Of a stretch of 64,000 bases of DNA, positions 23,678 to 32,606 are shown in pieces; within the stretch, counting starts at the first letter, position 1; each line of letters starts with the position of its first letter. Source of the stretch: Bacilli bacterium. Lineage in GTDB: Bacteria; Bacillota_I; Bacilli_A; RF39; UBA660. The notes under the pieces were generated by a model that saw only the letters and a list, made by a program, of their open reading frames with translations, was not told the DNA's origin and did not search any database. The DNA is taken from assembly GCA_028691955.1 (NCBI GenBank), contig JAQUYH010000001.1:1-64000 (forward strand), written 5' to 3'. The translations under genes and the position numbers were made by a program.

Positions 23678-25420
23678 ATGAAGAAGGGTTTTACTTTAAT
23701 TGAACTTTTGGCAGTCATAGTTATACTTGCAGTAATATCTATTATTACAGCTCCAATTATTCTTGATGTTATAGGAAAAAGCCATACAGGTGCATATAAA
23801 GCCACCACATATGGCTTAATTGATGGAGCAAATTATTACAATATTAATCACGAAATTGATAATGATGGAAAAACATTTGAAATAGAAAATGGCTCTTTTG
23901 TAGGAGACGCTTTACCTGTTGACGGAAAATTACCGGATAGTGCTTCTGTAGCATTAAATGATGAAGGTCAAGTAGAAGTGTTTGCCATATATGACAATAA
24001 ATGCGTTTATAAAGAATATGATCAGGTAGAAGTTACTTTAGTTGATAATGCATTAACCTGCACTGCTATGAGCTTGTTAAGTGGAGCAACTAACTATATT
24101 ACAACAAACAGTTTAACTGAAGCAGAATTTGTAATTACAGATAACTCTTTTGTAGGAGATAGCTATAATGCTGTTGGTGATTTACCAGATAATGCTGTTA
24201 TAATGATTGATAATCAAAATGTTAGTGAATGGATAATAGATGATAATGAATACTTCTATCAAACATTTGCCAATGATACATTAACAGAAACGGAAGATGC
24301 CACAGAATTTGTTACATATGAACTAATAGATGGTGCTTCTTATTACGTTATATCAAACGACTTAGAAGGAACAGAAACAAGTTTTACTATAACAAATAGC
24401 TCTTTTGTAGGAGAATCATATGATACGGTTGGAACTCTACCTGATACAGCTGACATAGTTGTCAATGAATTAGAAGAAGTAGCAATACACGCTATATATA
24501 GTGATCAGTGTGTTTACAAAGACTATACTGATAGCACATTAACTTATAGTGATGATTTAAGTGCATGTCAAACAGAAGTGGCCATTGTTCCATTAGATAC
24601 AGCACCAGAGTCTTGTTTTCAAATGAGTGGAACAACAATTGTTGGATACTATACCTATGAAGGAAATAATAGTAGCAACCCACTTTGCCCAGATAATTTT
24701 GCAATACCAGCAACAGTGGATGGCGTCACAGTCACAGCTATTGGCGGAAGTGCCTTTACAGGAGACAGTATAACAGATGTTCAAATACCAGAGGGAATCG
24801 TTGATATTGCTGCTTGGTCATTCTCTAGTAGTGGACTAGAAAGTGTCACTATCCCAAGTACAGTTACAAGTATAGGGTATGCTGCCTTCTATACCAATAG
24901 TATAGATAGTGTGTACATAGAAAACGGTGTAACAACTATTGGAGACTATGCCTTTGCTAGTAATGCACTAACAGATATAGATTTGCCTGATAGTGTAACA
25001 AGCATTGGAGAATGCTCATTTCAAAATAATTCTATAACTTTATTAGAAATTCCAAGTAGTTTAACAACAATAAATAATTATGCTTTTTATGGAAATAGTA
25101 TAGAAACATTAGTAATACCAGAAGGTGTTACGACAATAGGTGCAGCAGCTTTTTACAACAATCCAATTACAAGCTTAACTTTATCAAGTACAGTAACAAC
25201 AATAGGAGATTGGGCTTTTCAATATGCGCATATGACAACCGTTTCAATTCCAAGCAGTGTAACTTCCCTTGGAGGATGGTCATTCGGGCAGGAAGCAGCA
25301 ACATATCCGTGGAGTTCAGTTACAATACATGGAGATGGAACCAATTCTTCACACAGGTTTGATGGAGTCCTAGCTTCAGTAGGTTGGGAAGGCGTAACCA
25401 TTAATTACATAACAGATTAA
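23678..25420 (+). CDS. Prepilin-type protein with three repeats and BspA-like leucine-rich repeats
   Basis: A 580-residue chimera. Residues 1-35 are a class III signal with KKGFTLIELL and a hydrophobic helix, so prepilin peptidase would cut before Phe4. Then come three repeats of about 80-90 residues (about 45-125, 131-210, 211-297), each with a G.A.YY/NY start, SFVG(D/E), a LPD.A motif, then acidic strands. Residues 310-580 hold LRR_5 (BspA-type) repeats: AIGGSAFTGDSITDVQIP, TSIGYAAFY, TTIGDYAFA, and so on. Such LRRs are surface adhesins. AAGGAG precedes the ATG. A second prepilin gene follows 18 bases later. A pilus-tip or surface adhesin role is inference. Confidence 0.85.
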   Translation: MKKGFTLIELLAVIVILAVISIITAPIILDVIGKSHTGAYKATTYGLIDGANYYNINHEIDNDGKTFEIENGSFVGDALPVDGKLPDSASVALNDEGQVEVFAIYDNKCVYKEYDQVEVTLVDNALTCTAMSLLSGATNYITTNSLTEAEFVITDNSFVGDSYNAVGDLPDNAVIMIDNQNVSEWIIDDNEYFYQTFANDTLTETEDATEFVTYELIDGASYYVISNDLEGTETSFTITNSSFVGESYDTVGTLPDTADIVVNELEEVAIHAIYSDQCVYKDYTDSTLTYSDDLSACQTEVAIVPLDTAPESCFQMSGTTIVGYYTYEGNNSSNPLCPDNFAIPATVDGVTVTAIGGSAFTGDSITDVQIPEGIVDIAAWSFSSSGLESVTIPSTVTSIGYAAFYTNSIDSVYIENGVTTIGDYAFASNALTDIDLPDSVTSIGECSFQNNSITLLEIPSSLTTINNYAFYGNSIETLVIPEGVTTIGAAAFYNNPITSLTLSSTVTTIGDWAFQYAHMTTVSIPSSVTSLGGWSFGQEAATYPWSSVTIHGDGTNSSHRFDGVLASVGWEGVTINYITD

Positions 25421-25438
25421 CAAGGGAGTAGATATAAT

Positions 25439-25801
25439 ATGAGAAAAGGTTTTACATTAGTCGAATTACTAGGAGTTTTAGTTTTAATAGCTATGATTTC
25501 CTTATTAGTAGCCCCAAAAATAACCGAACTTTTTGAAAAAAAACAAGAAGAAGCAAGTGATGCAACTAAAGAAATATTATATGCAGCAGCTAGAGAATAC
25601 ATTTCTTCTAACCAGTCCTTATTTAATACAGGAAACTCATATTATTGTATTACCTTAAATGATTTAGTAAATGATGGTCAGTTAGTAAATCCTGTTATAG
25701 ATATAACTTCTGGTTCACATTTATCACTTACAACCAATATAGAAGTAACTATAGAAAACAGTCAATATCATTTTGAATATAATACAGTAAGATGTCAATA
25801 A
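25439..25801 (+). CDS. Prepilin-like protein (type II secretion/competence pilin type)
   Basis: A 120-residue pilin-like protein: RKGFTLVELLGVLVLIAM with cleavage expected before Phe4 and Glu at +5, then a long hydrophobic helix (to about 32), a helical KKQEEASDATKEILYAAAREYI segment and a short C-terminal beta domain with Cys near 69 and at the penultimate position (VRCQ), perhaps a disulfide. Shares the signal with the upstream chimera and lies in the same operon. No assembly ATPase, inner-membrane platform or prepilin peptidase gene is in the window, so assembly must rely on genes elsewhere. Confidence 0.85.
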   Translation: MRKGFTLVELLGVLVLIAMISLLVAPKITELFEKKQEEASDATKEILYAAAREYISSNQSLFNTGNSYYCITLNDLVNDGQLVNPVIDITSGSHLSLTTNIEVTIENSQYHFEYNTVRCQ

Positions 25802-25826
25802 AAGAGGCCTTTAAGCCTCTTTTTTA
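25801..25826. terminator. Bidirectional intrinsic terminator
   Basis: AAAGAGGC pairs with GCCTCTTT around CTTTAA; T-runs on both strands serve the pilin operon and the convergent radical SAM gene. Confidence 0.9.
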
Positions 25827-26749
25827 TATCTTATTCCCTGATAACTATCTCTTTTTTTCATTTCTTTATCAATAGAATTTAAAACATCAAACTTTCTTAC
25901 TAGCCAAGTTGGTTCAACCAAATCATCAATTTTAGGATCTGCAGTAATCCTATTAATAACAATATCATCTTTAATATATTCCAATTGGTCACAAACAATA
26001 TCAACATATTCATCTTTGCTTAAAACTTTAAATCCAGCTTCATTATATAAGCGTTCCAATTCAGTATTTTTAATTATATGTAACATATGAATCTTTAGAC
26101 CTTGAATATCCAACCCATTTAAATGTTTAACAGTATTAATCATATCTTCTTTTGTTTCATAAGGTAAACCATTAATAATATGAACAACAACATTGATATT
26201 TCTTTTTCTTAGCTCATTAATACATTTATCAAAGCATTTAACATCGTGGCATCTATTAATAAGCTTTAAAGTATCCTCATTAATTGATTGTAAACCAATT
26301 TCAACAGTTAAATAAGTTTTTTTACTTAATTCTTCTAAATAATTATAACATTCCTTACTTATACAATCTGGCCTTGTAGCAATAGATAACCCAACAACAT
26401 TATCAAGATTCAAAATACTCTCATATTTTTCTTTTAAAACAGAAAGTGGAGCATAAGTATTACTTCTGGCTTGAAAGTAACCAATATATTTACTATTAGG
26501 CCATTTGTGATTAATAACCTCTTTAACTTTATTAAATTGCTTTACTAAATCATCATTAACATCACCAGCATATTCACCACTACCTGTTTCTGAACAATAA
26601 ATGCACCCTCTACTAGATAAACTTCCATCAAAATTAGGGCAGCTAAAACCAGCATTTAAACTAACCTTAAAAACTTTAGAATTAAATTTATGCTTATAAA
26701 AATAATCTAAAGTATAATATCTCTTATTTGAATCACTATATTTATACAT
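25811..26749 (-). CDS. Radical SAM protein, TIGR01212 (YtqA) family
   Basis: A 312-residue radical SAM enzyme. The cluster motif here is the family's extended form, CPNFDGSLSSRGCIYC (about residues 33-48), with SETGSGEY after. It continues with YFQARSNTYAP, an ATRPDCI segment, VEIGLQS, VVHIINGLPYET and HMLHIIKNT, as in YtqA/YhcC proteins. Its reaction is not firmly known; relatives act in nucleic-acid or lipid modification. Monocistronic with a leftward TATAAT (about 26767). The 26750-26905 gap holds only its promoter and that of the divergent transporter. Confidence 0.9.
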   Translation of the reverse strand: MYKYSDSNKRYYTLDYFYKHKFNSKVFKVSLNAGFSCPNFDGSLSSRGCIYCSETGSGEYAGDVNDDLVKQFNKVKEVINHKWPNSKYIGYFQARSNTYAPLSVLKEKYESILNLDNVVGLSIATRPDCISKECYNYLEELSKKTYLTVEIGLQSINEDTLKLINRCHDVKCFDKCINELRKRNINVVVHIINGLPYETKEDMINTVKHLNGLDIQGLKIHMLHIIKNTELERLYNEAGFKVLSKDEYVDIVCDQLEYIKDDIVINRITADPKIDDLVEPTWLVRKFDVLNSIDKEMKKRDSYQGIRYKKEA

Positions 26750-26905
26750 AAAATCACCTTAAAAATTATAACATAATTCCATAAAAAAGTAATAATATGT
26801 AAGGCAAATGCAAAAAATATGTGAAAATGGTGTGAATTATTAAAAAAATAAAAATATATAAAGCTTTTTTTTTAGAATGTGCTATAATTTAAAAGGAGGT
26901 AGAAT

Positions 26906-28318
26906 ATGAAAAAGAAATATAGTTTATTGATGACAATTATGATTGCATTCTTATTAGTTGTTGTACTTTCTTGGATTATTCCAGGCGGAGCATTTAGTTC
27001 TGGAGTATATGCCAAAGGAGACGTAACACCATTAGGTTTGGGAGACCTTACAAAAGTTCCACTATGGACTTTCAGCACTATTTTCCAGTTTTCACTAATA
27101 TTCTTAGTAATAGGTGGGTTTTATGGGGTGCTTAACAAAACTGGAGTATATAAAGAATTAGTAGAAAAAACAGTAAAGAAATTTAAAAAAAATTCAAAAA
27201 TATTCTTAATTATTACTGTTGCCTCACTAGCTATTATATCTTCAGTAATGGGTGGAAACACATATTTATTTATACTAGTTCCATTTTTAACAACAGTTTT
27301 GTTAAAATTAGGATATGGTAAAAAAGCATCAATTCTAGCTACAGTAGGTTCATTGTTTGTAGGAACAATTGGAGCTACATACGCCTTTGATGTTAATGGA
27401 TATGTAAATTACTATTTAGGACAAGAAGTAAACGCATTTGTTTGGTATAAAATTATATTATTAGTTTTATCATCAGCATTACTTATAATGTTCTTAATTA
27501 AATGGGCTCCAAAAGAAGAAAAAGCAAAAGAAGAAGAAATTCCTTTGTTAGTAGAAGAAAAAGGAAAAGCTAAAAAAAGTTTTGTACCACTAGTTGTAAT
27601 TACCGTTATTGGCATTATTATGGCATTAGTAGGAACATTCAGCTGGTCAGATATGTATGGAACTGATTTATTTACTAATTTACATTCTGGTATAACAGAA
27701 TTTACAATTTTTGGATATCCAATTTTAGCCAATATCATGGGAACAATATATGCTATTGGTAATTGGTCAACACAAGATGTAAATGTTATATTAATTGTTT
27801 GCTCACTTTTAATTGGTTGGATTTATAGTATTAAATTCAAAGACTTACTAGATTCATTCTTAGAAGGTGCAAAAGAAATGTTGCCAGTATTCCTTTATGC
27901 TACTCTAACTAATATAGTTATTGTAATATTAATGAATAGCTCAACTGGAAACTTCATCAACTACACAATTATAAATTACTTATATGGATTATCTGATAGC
28001 TTTAATGCTTTAATTCATGGCTTAGTTGTTGGCGTTGATAGTTTCTTTGTAAACTTCTTCCCATATATGTCATCAGATGTACTAAATATTACAACATATT
28101 TTTATACAGATGCTACTACATATCCAGTAATTGGGTTAATCACACAAGCTGTTTATGGTTTAGTAATGTATGTATTCCCAACAAGTTTATTACTAGTTGC
28201 TGGACTTGCATATCAAAAAGTATCTTATAAAGAATGGTTAAAATACATTTGGAAATATTTACTATATCTATTAGCTATAATAGTTGCAATCGTTATCATA
28301 GCTTTATCATTTATTTAA
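26906..28318 (+). CDS. YfcC-family (DcuC-type) transporter
   Basis: A 470-residue membrane carrier with about twelve TM segments. Features of the YfcC/C4-dicarboxylate anaerobic carrier family: WIIPGGAFSSG near residue 25, GGFYGVLNKTG (about 70), VMGGNTYLFILVPF (about 112), a central charged loop (AKEEEIPLLVEEKGKAKK, about 205-220), and a C-terminal half-repeat with SSTGNF and FFPYMSSDVLN. Members move dicarboxylates or amino acids such as arginine/ornithine; the substrate is not readable here. Extended -10 (TGCTATAAT) and AAGGAGGT precede it; a terminator follows. Monocistronic. Confidence 0.82.
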   Translation: MKKKYSLLMTIMIAFLLVVVLSWIIPGGAFSSGVYAKGDVTPLGLGDLTKVPLWTFSTIFQFSLIFLVIGGFYGVLNKTGVYKELVEKTVKKFKKNSKIFLIITVASLAIISSVMGGNTYLFILVPFLTTVLLKLGYGKKASILATVGSLFVGTIGATYAFDVNGYVNYYLGQEVNAFVWYKIILLVLSSALLIMFLIKWAPKEEKAKEEEIPLLVEEKGKAKKSFVPLVVITVIGIIMALVGTFSWSDMYGTDLFTNLHSGITEFTIFGYPILANIMGTIYAIGNWSTQDVNVILIVCSLLIGWIYSIKFKDLLDSFLEGAKEMLPVFLYATLTNIVIVILMNSSTGNFINYTIINYLYGLSDSFNALIHGLVVGVDSFFVNFFPYMSSDVLNITTYFYTDATTYPVIGLITQAVYGLVMYVFPTSLLLVAGLAYQKVSYKEWLKYIWKYLLYLLAIIVAIVIIALSFI

Positions 28319-28327
28319 ATTATATTA

Positions 28328-28357
28328 AACACATAAGAAAATCTTGTGTGTTTTTTT
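28328..28357 (+). terminator. Intrinsic terminator
   Basis: AACACATAAGA pairs with TCTTGTGTGTT (one T-G pair), loop AAA, then T-run; ends the YfcC-like gene. Confidence 0.85.
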
Positions 28358-28398
28358 GTTCTAAATTTTCGTATAAAAAAAGTAGAATAAATCTAATT

Positions 28399-28768
28399 TT
28401 AACCAACAAACAAAAATCCTTTTCTTCCACCAGCAAGATAATAACGAATTAATTCTTCTAAATTACCATATTCGCTATAACTATTACCTAAAACTATTTT
28501 ACCATCGTCCGTTTCAGCTAAAAGTGTAATAAAGTGATTTTGCCAAGCATATTTAGTTTCACCATTAGTTCCACCTGTAACTAGTGCAATGACCGGTTTT
28601 CCCTGTCTTAAATGTTCTCTTACTTTAGCAGCCAAAGCGGCAACTTTACTTTCATCCTTATCATTAGAGTTATAATAATATGGACCACTATATGATATAC
28701 CAACAGAATCTAATGCACCTTTTATACCATTAAATGTTCTAAATTTAACTAGAGTAGCTCCAACTTTA
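28399..28768 (-). pseudogene. C-terminal C39-like peptidase part of a broken gene
   Basis: Frame-shifted continuation of the Ig-like gene to its right. Read from about 28765 it gives VGATLVKFRTFNGIKGALDS..., then SYSGPYYYN, SDKDESKV-like and LRQGKPVIALVTGG, AWQNHFITLLAE, GKIVLGNSYSEYG and GGRKGFLFVG. GKPVIA plus HFITL and the Asn after are the conserved half of C39-like cysteine peptidase domains (catalytic His and Asn/Asp). The nucleophile Cys half is not seen, so an internal deletion may accompany the frameshift. A shorter open frame with an internal ATG covers 28399-28635. Probably non-functional. Confidence 0.65.
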
Positions 28769-29288
28769 TATTAATAGTAGCTATATCTGCTTTAACCCCC
28801 GTTATATACCCATTATCAACGGTCAAAACAGACTCATCACTACTAGACCAAATCAAATTCTTCATATTAGCATTTTCTGGATATAGAGTAGTCTTAATCA
28901 AATATTTTTCTCCAACACCAATATTAATGCTCTCACCATCTACTTCAATACCAGTAATAGAAGTTTCGATATTACTGACTTGTAGTTTTACAATTTCACT
29001 TTTATATTTATTGCTTACAATTATTTTGGTAGAGCCTTCTTTCAAAGTAGTAATATTACCATACTTATCAATAGTAGCAATACTTTTATCTTCAATTTCA
29101 TATTTTAAATTTTCCTTTTTAGGATAAGCCAAAGCTTTAAAACTATAAATTGTATTTTCGCTTAATACTAAGTTATCTACTTCGGTAAGAATAATGTTTC
29201 CAGAGGTGTCAGTTATTTTCAGGTATGTAAGTATACTAATAATAAGTATAACTGATATAGTGGCAAATATTATAACTTTTTTATTCAT
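28749..29288 (-). pseudogene. N-terminal part of a broken secreted Ig-like (Big_2) protein
   Basis: One N-terminal TM segment (KVIIFATISVILIISILTYL) followed by two Big_2-type Ig-like domains: the first contains YSFKALAYPKK and GNITTLKEGSTKIIV, the second has GVGEKYLIKTTLYPENA, WSSSDESVLTVD and GYITGVKADIATINI. The frame then runs out at a TAG (28749), while the next frame carries on into a C39-like peptidase region; one missing A in the run at 28764-28766 (T on the plus strand), or a deletion there, explains it. ATG 29288 follows AGGAG. The intact gene probably made a cell-surface protein with a peptidase-like domain. Confidence 0.7.
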
Positions 29289-29374
29289 ATCAAAACTCCT
29301 ATTTTTAATAATTATAACACGAAAAATTATATTAATTAAACCTTTATCCATGATATAATTAAATAGTGATGAGA

Positions 29375-30004
29375 ATGAATATAAATGATGTATATTATGA
29401 AATAGAGATAGTAAGAAAAAACAATAAAAACACTTACATTAGAGTAAAAGACAATAAAATAATTGTAACAACCAATTACTTTGTTAGTCAAAATAGAATC
29501 AATAAAATGATCCAAGAAAACAAACAAATAATATATAAGATGGTGTTAAGTAATAGTAAAAGAAAAGAAAGACAAGACAAATTTTACTATTTAGGAAATG
29601 TTTATGATATAATTAAAGTGAATACATTAAAAATAATAGATATAGATTATCAAAATAATCGTATATATACTAATACAGATATCTTCTTAGATAAATGGTT
29701 AAAATCGCAAATAAAAATTATCTTTGAAGAAAGATTAAAAGCAAAATATAGCCAGTTTGAAGAAAAAATACCTTATCCAAGTTTACGCATTAGAAAAATG
29801 AAAACTAGATGGGGTGTTTGTAGCAAAAAGAAAATTGTTACTTTAAATAGTGATTTAATAAAATATAGTTTAGATGAAATAGACTATGTTATTGTTCATG
29901 AATTAAGCCACTTTATCTACTTTAATCATTCAAAAGACTTTTGGAATTTAGTTAGCAAATATTGCCCAAAATATAAAGAATATCGAAAAAACTTAAAAAA
30001 TTGA
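29375..30004 (+). CDS. YgjP-like metallopeptidase (DUF45, WLM/SprT-like)
   Basis: About 209 residues. The zinc motif HELSHFIYFNHS (His-Glu-x-x-His, with a third ligand His later) is near residue 170 and is preceded by the family's MKTRWGVCSKKKIVTLNSDL-type segment (only RWG..S......N..L matters). YgjP proteins are putative zinc peptidases of unknown substrate. Starts at GTG 29366 or ATG 29375 are possible; the ATG fits the spacing used at other short-leader genes here. The stop touches the next gene's leader, so M23 hydrolase is co-transcribed. Confidence 0.88.
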   Translation: MNINDVYYEIEIVRKNNKNTYIRVKDNKIIVTTNYFVSQNRINKMIQENKQIIYKMVLSNSKRKERQDKFYYLGNVYDIIKVNTLKIIDIDYQNNRIYTNTDIFLDKWLKSQIKIIFEERLKAKYSQFEEKIPYPSLRIRKMKTRWGVCSKKKIVTLNSDLIKYSLDEIDYVIVHELSHFIYFNHSKDFWNLVSKYCPKYKEYRKNLKN

Positions 30005-30012
30005 GGTGTTAT

Positions 30013-31227
30013 ATGAAAAAATATATATCAGCATTTATAATTATAGCTCTTATAATTACATTGCCAAGTTCTAGTACAGTTAGAGCTACTACTTTAGGCG
30101 ATTTAAAAAAAGAATTAGCAGAATTAGAAGCTAGTTATCAAGCAAAAGAAGAGCAACAACAATTAACTCAACAACAAATTAACGATACATATGCAGCCAT
30201 AGATGAAACAAATAGACAAATAAATGAAATTGATACAGAAAGAACAAAATTAACTGAAGAAATAAAACAATTAAATATAGAAATAGCTTCAAAAGAGGAA
30301 GAAATAAAACAAATTATTAATTTCGTTCAAGTATCAAGTGGAGAGTCAGCATACTTAGAATATGCTTTTGGAGCTCAAAGCTTTACTGATTTTATTTATA
30401 GAGTATCTGTTTCAGAACAATTGACAACGCATAATGATGAATTAATAAATGAATATAATGATTTAATCGATCAAAATAATCAAAAAAAAATAGAGCTAAA
30501 TGAAAAAGAAATAGCTTTAAATACAAATCAATTAGAATTAAATAAGAAATTGCAATCATTAGGTAATAGTTTAAATGATGTTTTAGATTTAAAAGTTTCT
30601 GTTGAAGATGAAATCAAAATGCAACAAGAAGCAATTAAAACATACGAAAGTATGGGCTGCAGCGATGATGAAGATATTAAAACTTGTGGTTTAAAATATT
30701 TGCCAGAAGCAACTGAATTTTATCGCCCTATAGTAAATGGTTATTTAACAAGCGAGTTTGGAAATAGATGTTTCGTTTTAAACGGTAGTTGGTATTGCGA
30801 TTTTCACTATGGAGTTGACTTAAGTACTAGTGAATACCACACTAACGTATATGCAGCTGCACCTGGAGTCGTTGCCGGAATCGTATATCATGGTTCTTGT
30901 GGAGGGAATCAAATATTTATCAATCATAAAATCGGCAATGACACTTACACAACGCATTATGCACACTTATATTCAGTAAATGTCAAAGTAGGAGATGTTG
31001 TTACAACTAATACTGTTATTGGTATAATGGGAGGAATTCCATCTGAAACAACGTGGGATGCATGTTCAACAGGACAACATTTACATTTTAGTATTTCCAA
31101 GGGATTATATATGAAAGATTATTATTCATGGACCACATTTATTTCTAATCAGCTAAACCCAAGAAACTATGTTAATTTACCTAGTGGATTATATAATTCA
31201 TTTAGCGGTAGAACAATAGAATATTAG
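30013..31227 (+). CDS. Secreted M23-family murein hydrolase with coiled coil (EnvC-like)
   Basis: About 404 residues: signal peptide (1-26, hydrophobic with cleavage near VRA), a long coiled coil rich in Gln/Glu/Lys (about 30-215), and a C-terminal LytM domain (about 240-400). Zinc-site motifs are present: HYGVDLS (His and Asp), HYAHL and HLHFSI. Full LytM residues suggest an active glycyl-type or cross-link endopeptidase rather than a dead EnvC-type activator. Several Cys around the active site (NRCF, WYCDF, GSCGG, DACSTG) are unusual and may form disulfides. ATG 30013 follows GAGGTG. Cell separation or wall turnover is its likely role. Confidence 0.88.
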   Translation: MKKYISAFIIIALIITLPSSSTVRATTLGDLKKELAELEASYQAKEEQQQLTQQQINDTYAAIDETNRQINEIDTERTKLTEEIKQLNIEIASKEEEIKQIINFVQVSSGESAYLEYAFGAQSFTDFIYRVSVSEQLTTHNDELINEYNDLIDQNNQKKIELNEKEIALNTNQLELNKKLQSLGNSLNDVLDLKVSVEDEIKMQQEAIKTYESMGCSDDEDIKTCGLKYLPEATEFYRPIVNGYLTSEFGNRCFVLNGSWYCDFHYGVDLSTSEYHTNVYAAAPGVVAGIVYHGSCGGNQIFINHKIGNDTYTTHYAHLYSVNVKVGDVVTTNTVIGIMGGIPSETTWDACSTGQHLHFSISKGLYMKDYYSWTTFISNQLNPRNYVNLPSGLYNSFSGRTIEY

Positions 31228-31237
31228 GAGTAAGTTT

Positions 31238-32257
31238 ATGAAAGATAAAATAGGATACATTATAGGAACGCTATTACTAGTAGCGTTCTTTGTATGGATG
31301 GCACTAGATTATAACCAAAGAATAAATTCTATTCAAGAGTTTAGTAAAAATATGTTTTATATGGATACATACATAAGCGTCAAAATTTATACAAAAGACA
31401 AAGTCAAAGCCAAAGAGGCACTTGACTCTATTGATAAAATTTATGAAACATACAACAATTTAACGGATAGATATAATTCATATGATGGAACAAACAATAT
31501 ATATAAAATAAACAACAATACTTTAACAGACGAAAAACTTACTATTGATGAAAAACTATATGATCTTATTTTTTATGGAATAGACATGTATGAAGAAACT
31601 AACGGTTTAATAAATATAAATCTAGGCCATGTTATTGATGTATGGAAAAGTTATCGTGAAAGTGAATCTGGTGTTCCAACGTATGAAGAACTAAAAAATA
31701 GTGGTAGTATAGATATAAATGATATTCAATTATTAGACAATAATCAAATATTAAATAATCATCCTTGCATTGATTTAGGATCAATTGCTAAAGGATACAC
31801 GAATCAAATAGTAGCTGACTATTTAAAAAGTATTGGACTTAATTCATTCTTAATAAATGCTGGTGGTAGTGTTGTAGTAGGAGAACATTATGCCAACGAT
31901 ACATATAAAATTGGAATAGAAACACCAACAAGTGAAGGCGGAGTATATGATGTTGTGTCATTTAATAATAAGTCTTTAACGACTAGCGGAAATTATCAAA
32001 GATATTATATATACGATAAAGTACTATATCACCACATAATAGATCCAAACACATTGTTTCCTCCAAACTATTTTAGAAGTGTAAGTGTTATAACTAATAA
32101 TGCCGCACTAGGCGATATGCTATCTACTACTTTATTTTTAATGACTATAGAGGACGGTAAAACTTATTTAAAAGAAAACTATCCTGATGTTGAAGCTGTT
32201 TGGTATACTAATGATGATGAAATAGAAAGAACGGAAGGCTTTAGTAATTATGAATAA
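31238..32257 (+). CDS. apbE: FAD:protein FMN transferase (ApbE family)
   Basis: A 339-residue exported flavin transferase that attaches FMN to Thr/Ser of target proteins using FAD. N-terminal TM anchor (about 6-22), then MDTYISVKIYT, the long helix region, DLGSIAKGYTNQIVADYL (about 180), NAGGSVVVG near 207, and HHIIDPNT with SVSVITNNAALGDMLSTTLF at the end, all classic ApbE features. AGGAG precedes the ATG. It overlaps the NusG-II gene by eight bases and forms one operon with it and the Gx transporter gene, which suggests it flavinylates an extracytoplasmic electron carrier. Confidence 0.93.
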   Translation: MKDKIGYIIGTLLLVAFFVWMALDYNQRINSIQEFSKNMFYMDTYISVKIYTKDKVKAKEALDSIDKIYETYNNLTDRYNSYDGTNNIYKINNNTLTDEKLTIDEKLYDLIFYGIDMYEETNGLININLGHVIDVWKSYRESESGVPTYEELKNSGSIDINDIQLLDNNQILNNHPCIDLGSIAKGYTNQIVADYLKSIGLNSFLINAGGSVVVGEHYANDTYKIGIETPTSEGGVYDVVSFNNKSLTTSGNYQRYYIYDKVLYHHIIDPNTLFPPNYFRSVSVITNNAALGDMLSTTLFLMTIEDGKTYLKENYPDVEAVWYTNDDEIERTEGFSNYE

Positions 32258-32606
32258 AAATGATTTGAAAATAATCTTTTTTATTATAATTACTGCCATT
32301 ATGTCGATAGTTTTAATTAATTTAAATGATGAAACAGGCCAAATAGCTCATATATATTATATGAATAAAGAAGTAAAAACTATTGACTTAAGTATAAACA
32401 ATACATACACCGTGCTAGGATATAATGGTGAAGTAAAAATAGAAGTAAAAGATAGAAAAATTAGAGTAATAGAAGAAAATAGTCCACTTCACTTGTGTTC
32501 AAAACAAGGATATATTTTTAAATCAACAGAGACCATAATATGCTTACCCAATAAAATAGTTATAAAAATAACAGATGGTAATGAACTAGATGGAGTAGTG
32601 GGATAA
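32250..32606 (+). CDS. NusG domain II protein (EetA-like)
   Basis: A 118-residue protein: one N-terminal TM helix (about 8-24), then a NusG_II beta domain: YYMNKEVKTIDLS, TYTVLGYNGEVKIEVKD, and the CSKQGYI..PETIICLPNKIVIKI-type end with two Cys (about 82 and 97). In Listeria-type flavin electron transfer loci a protein of this class (EetA) neighbours a Gx-family membrane protein (EetB). It overlaps apbE and abuts the next gene by one base, so all three are coupled. The family is also found in Rnf-linked operons. Confidence 0.85.
   Translation: MNKNDLKIIFFIIITAIMSIVLINLNDETGQIAHIYYMNKEVKTIDLSINNTYTVLGYNGEVKIEVKDRKIRVIEENSPLHLCSKQGYIFKSTETIICLPNKIVIKITDGNELDGVVG

Noticed and set aside
26750-26905. 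Riboswitch upstream of the YfcC-like transporter
   Set aside because: The extended -10 lies about 15 bases before the ribosome site, leaving no room for a leader RNA.
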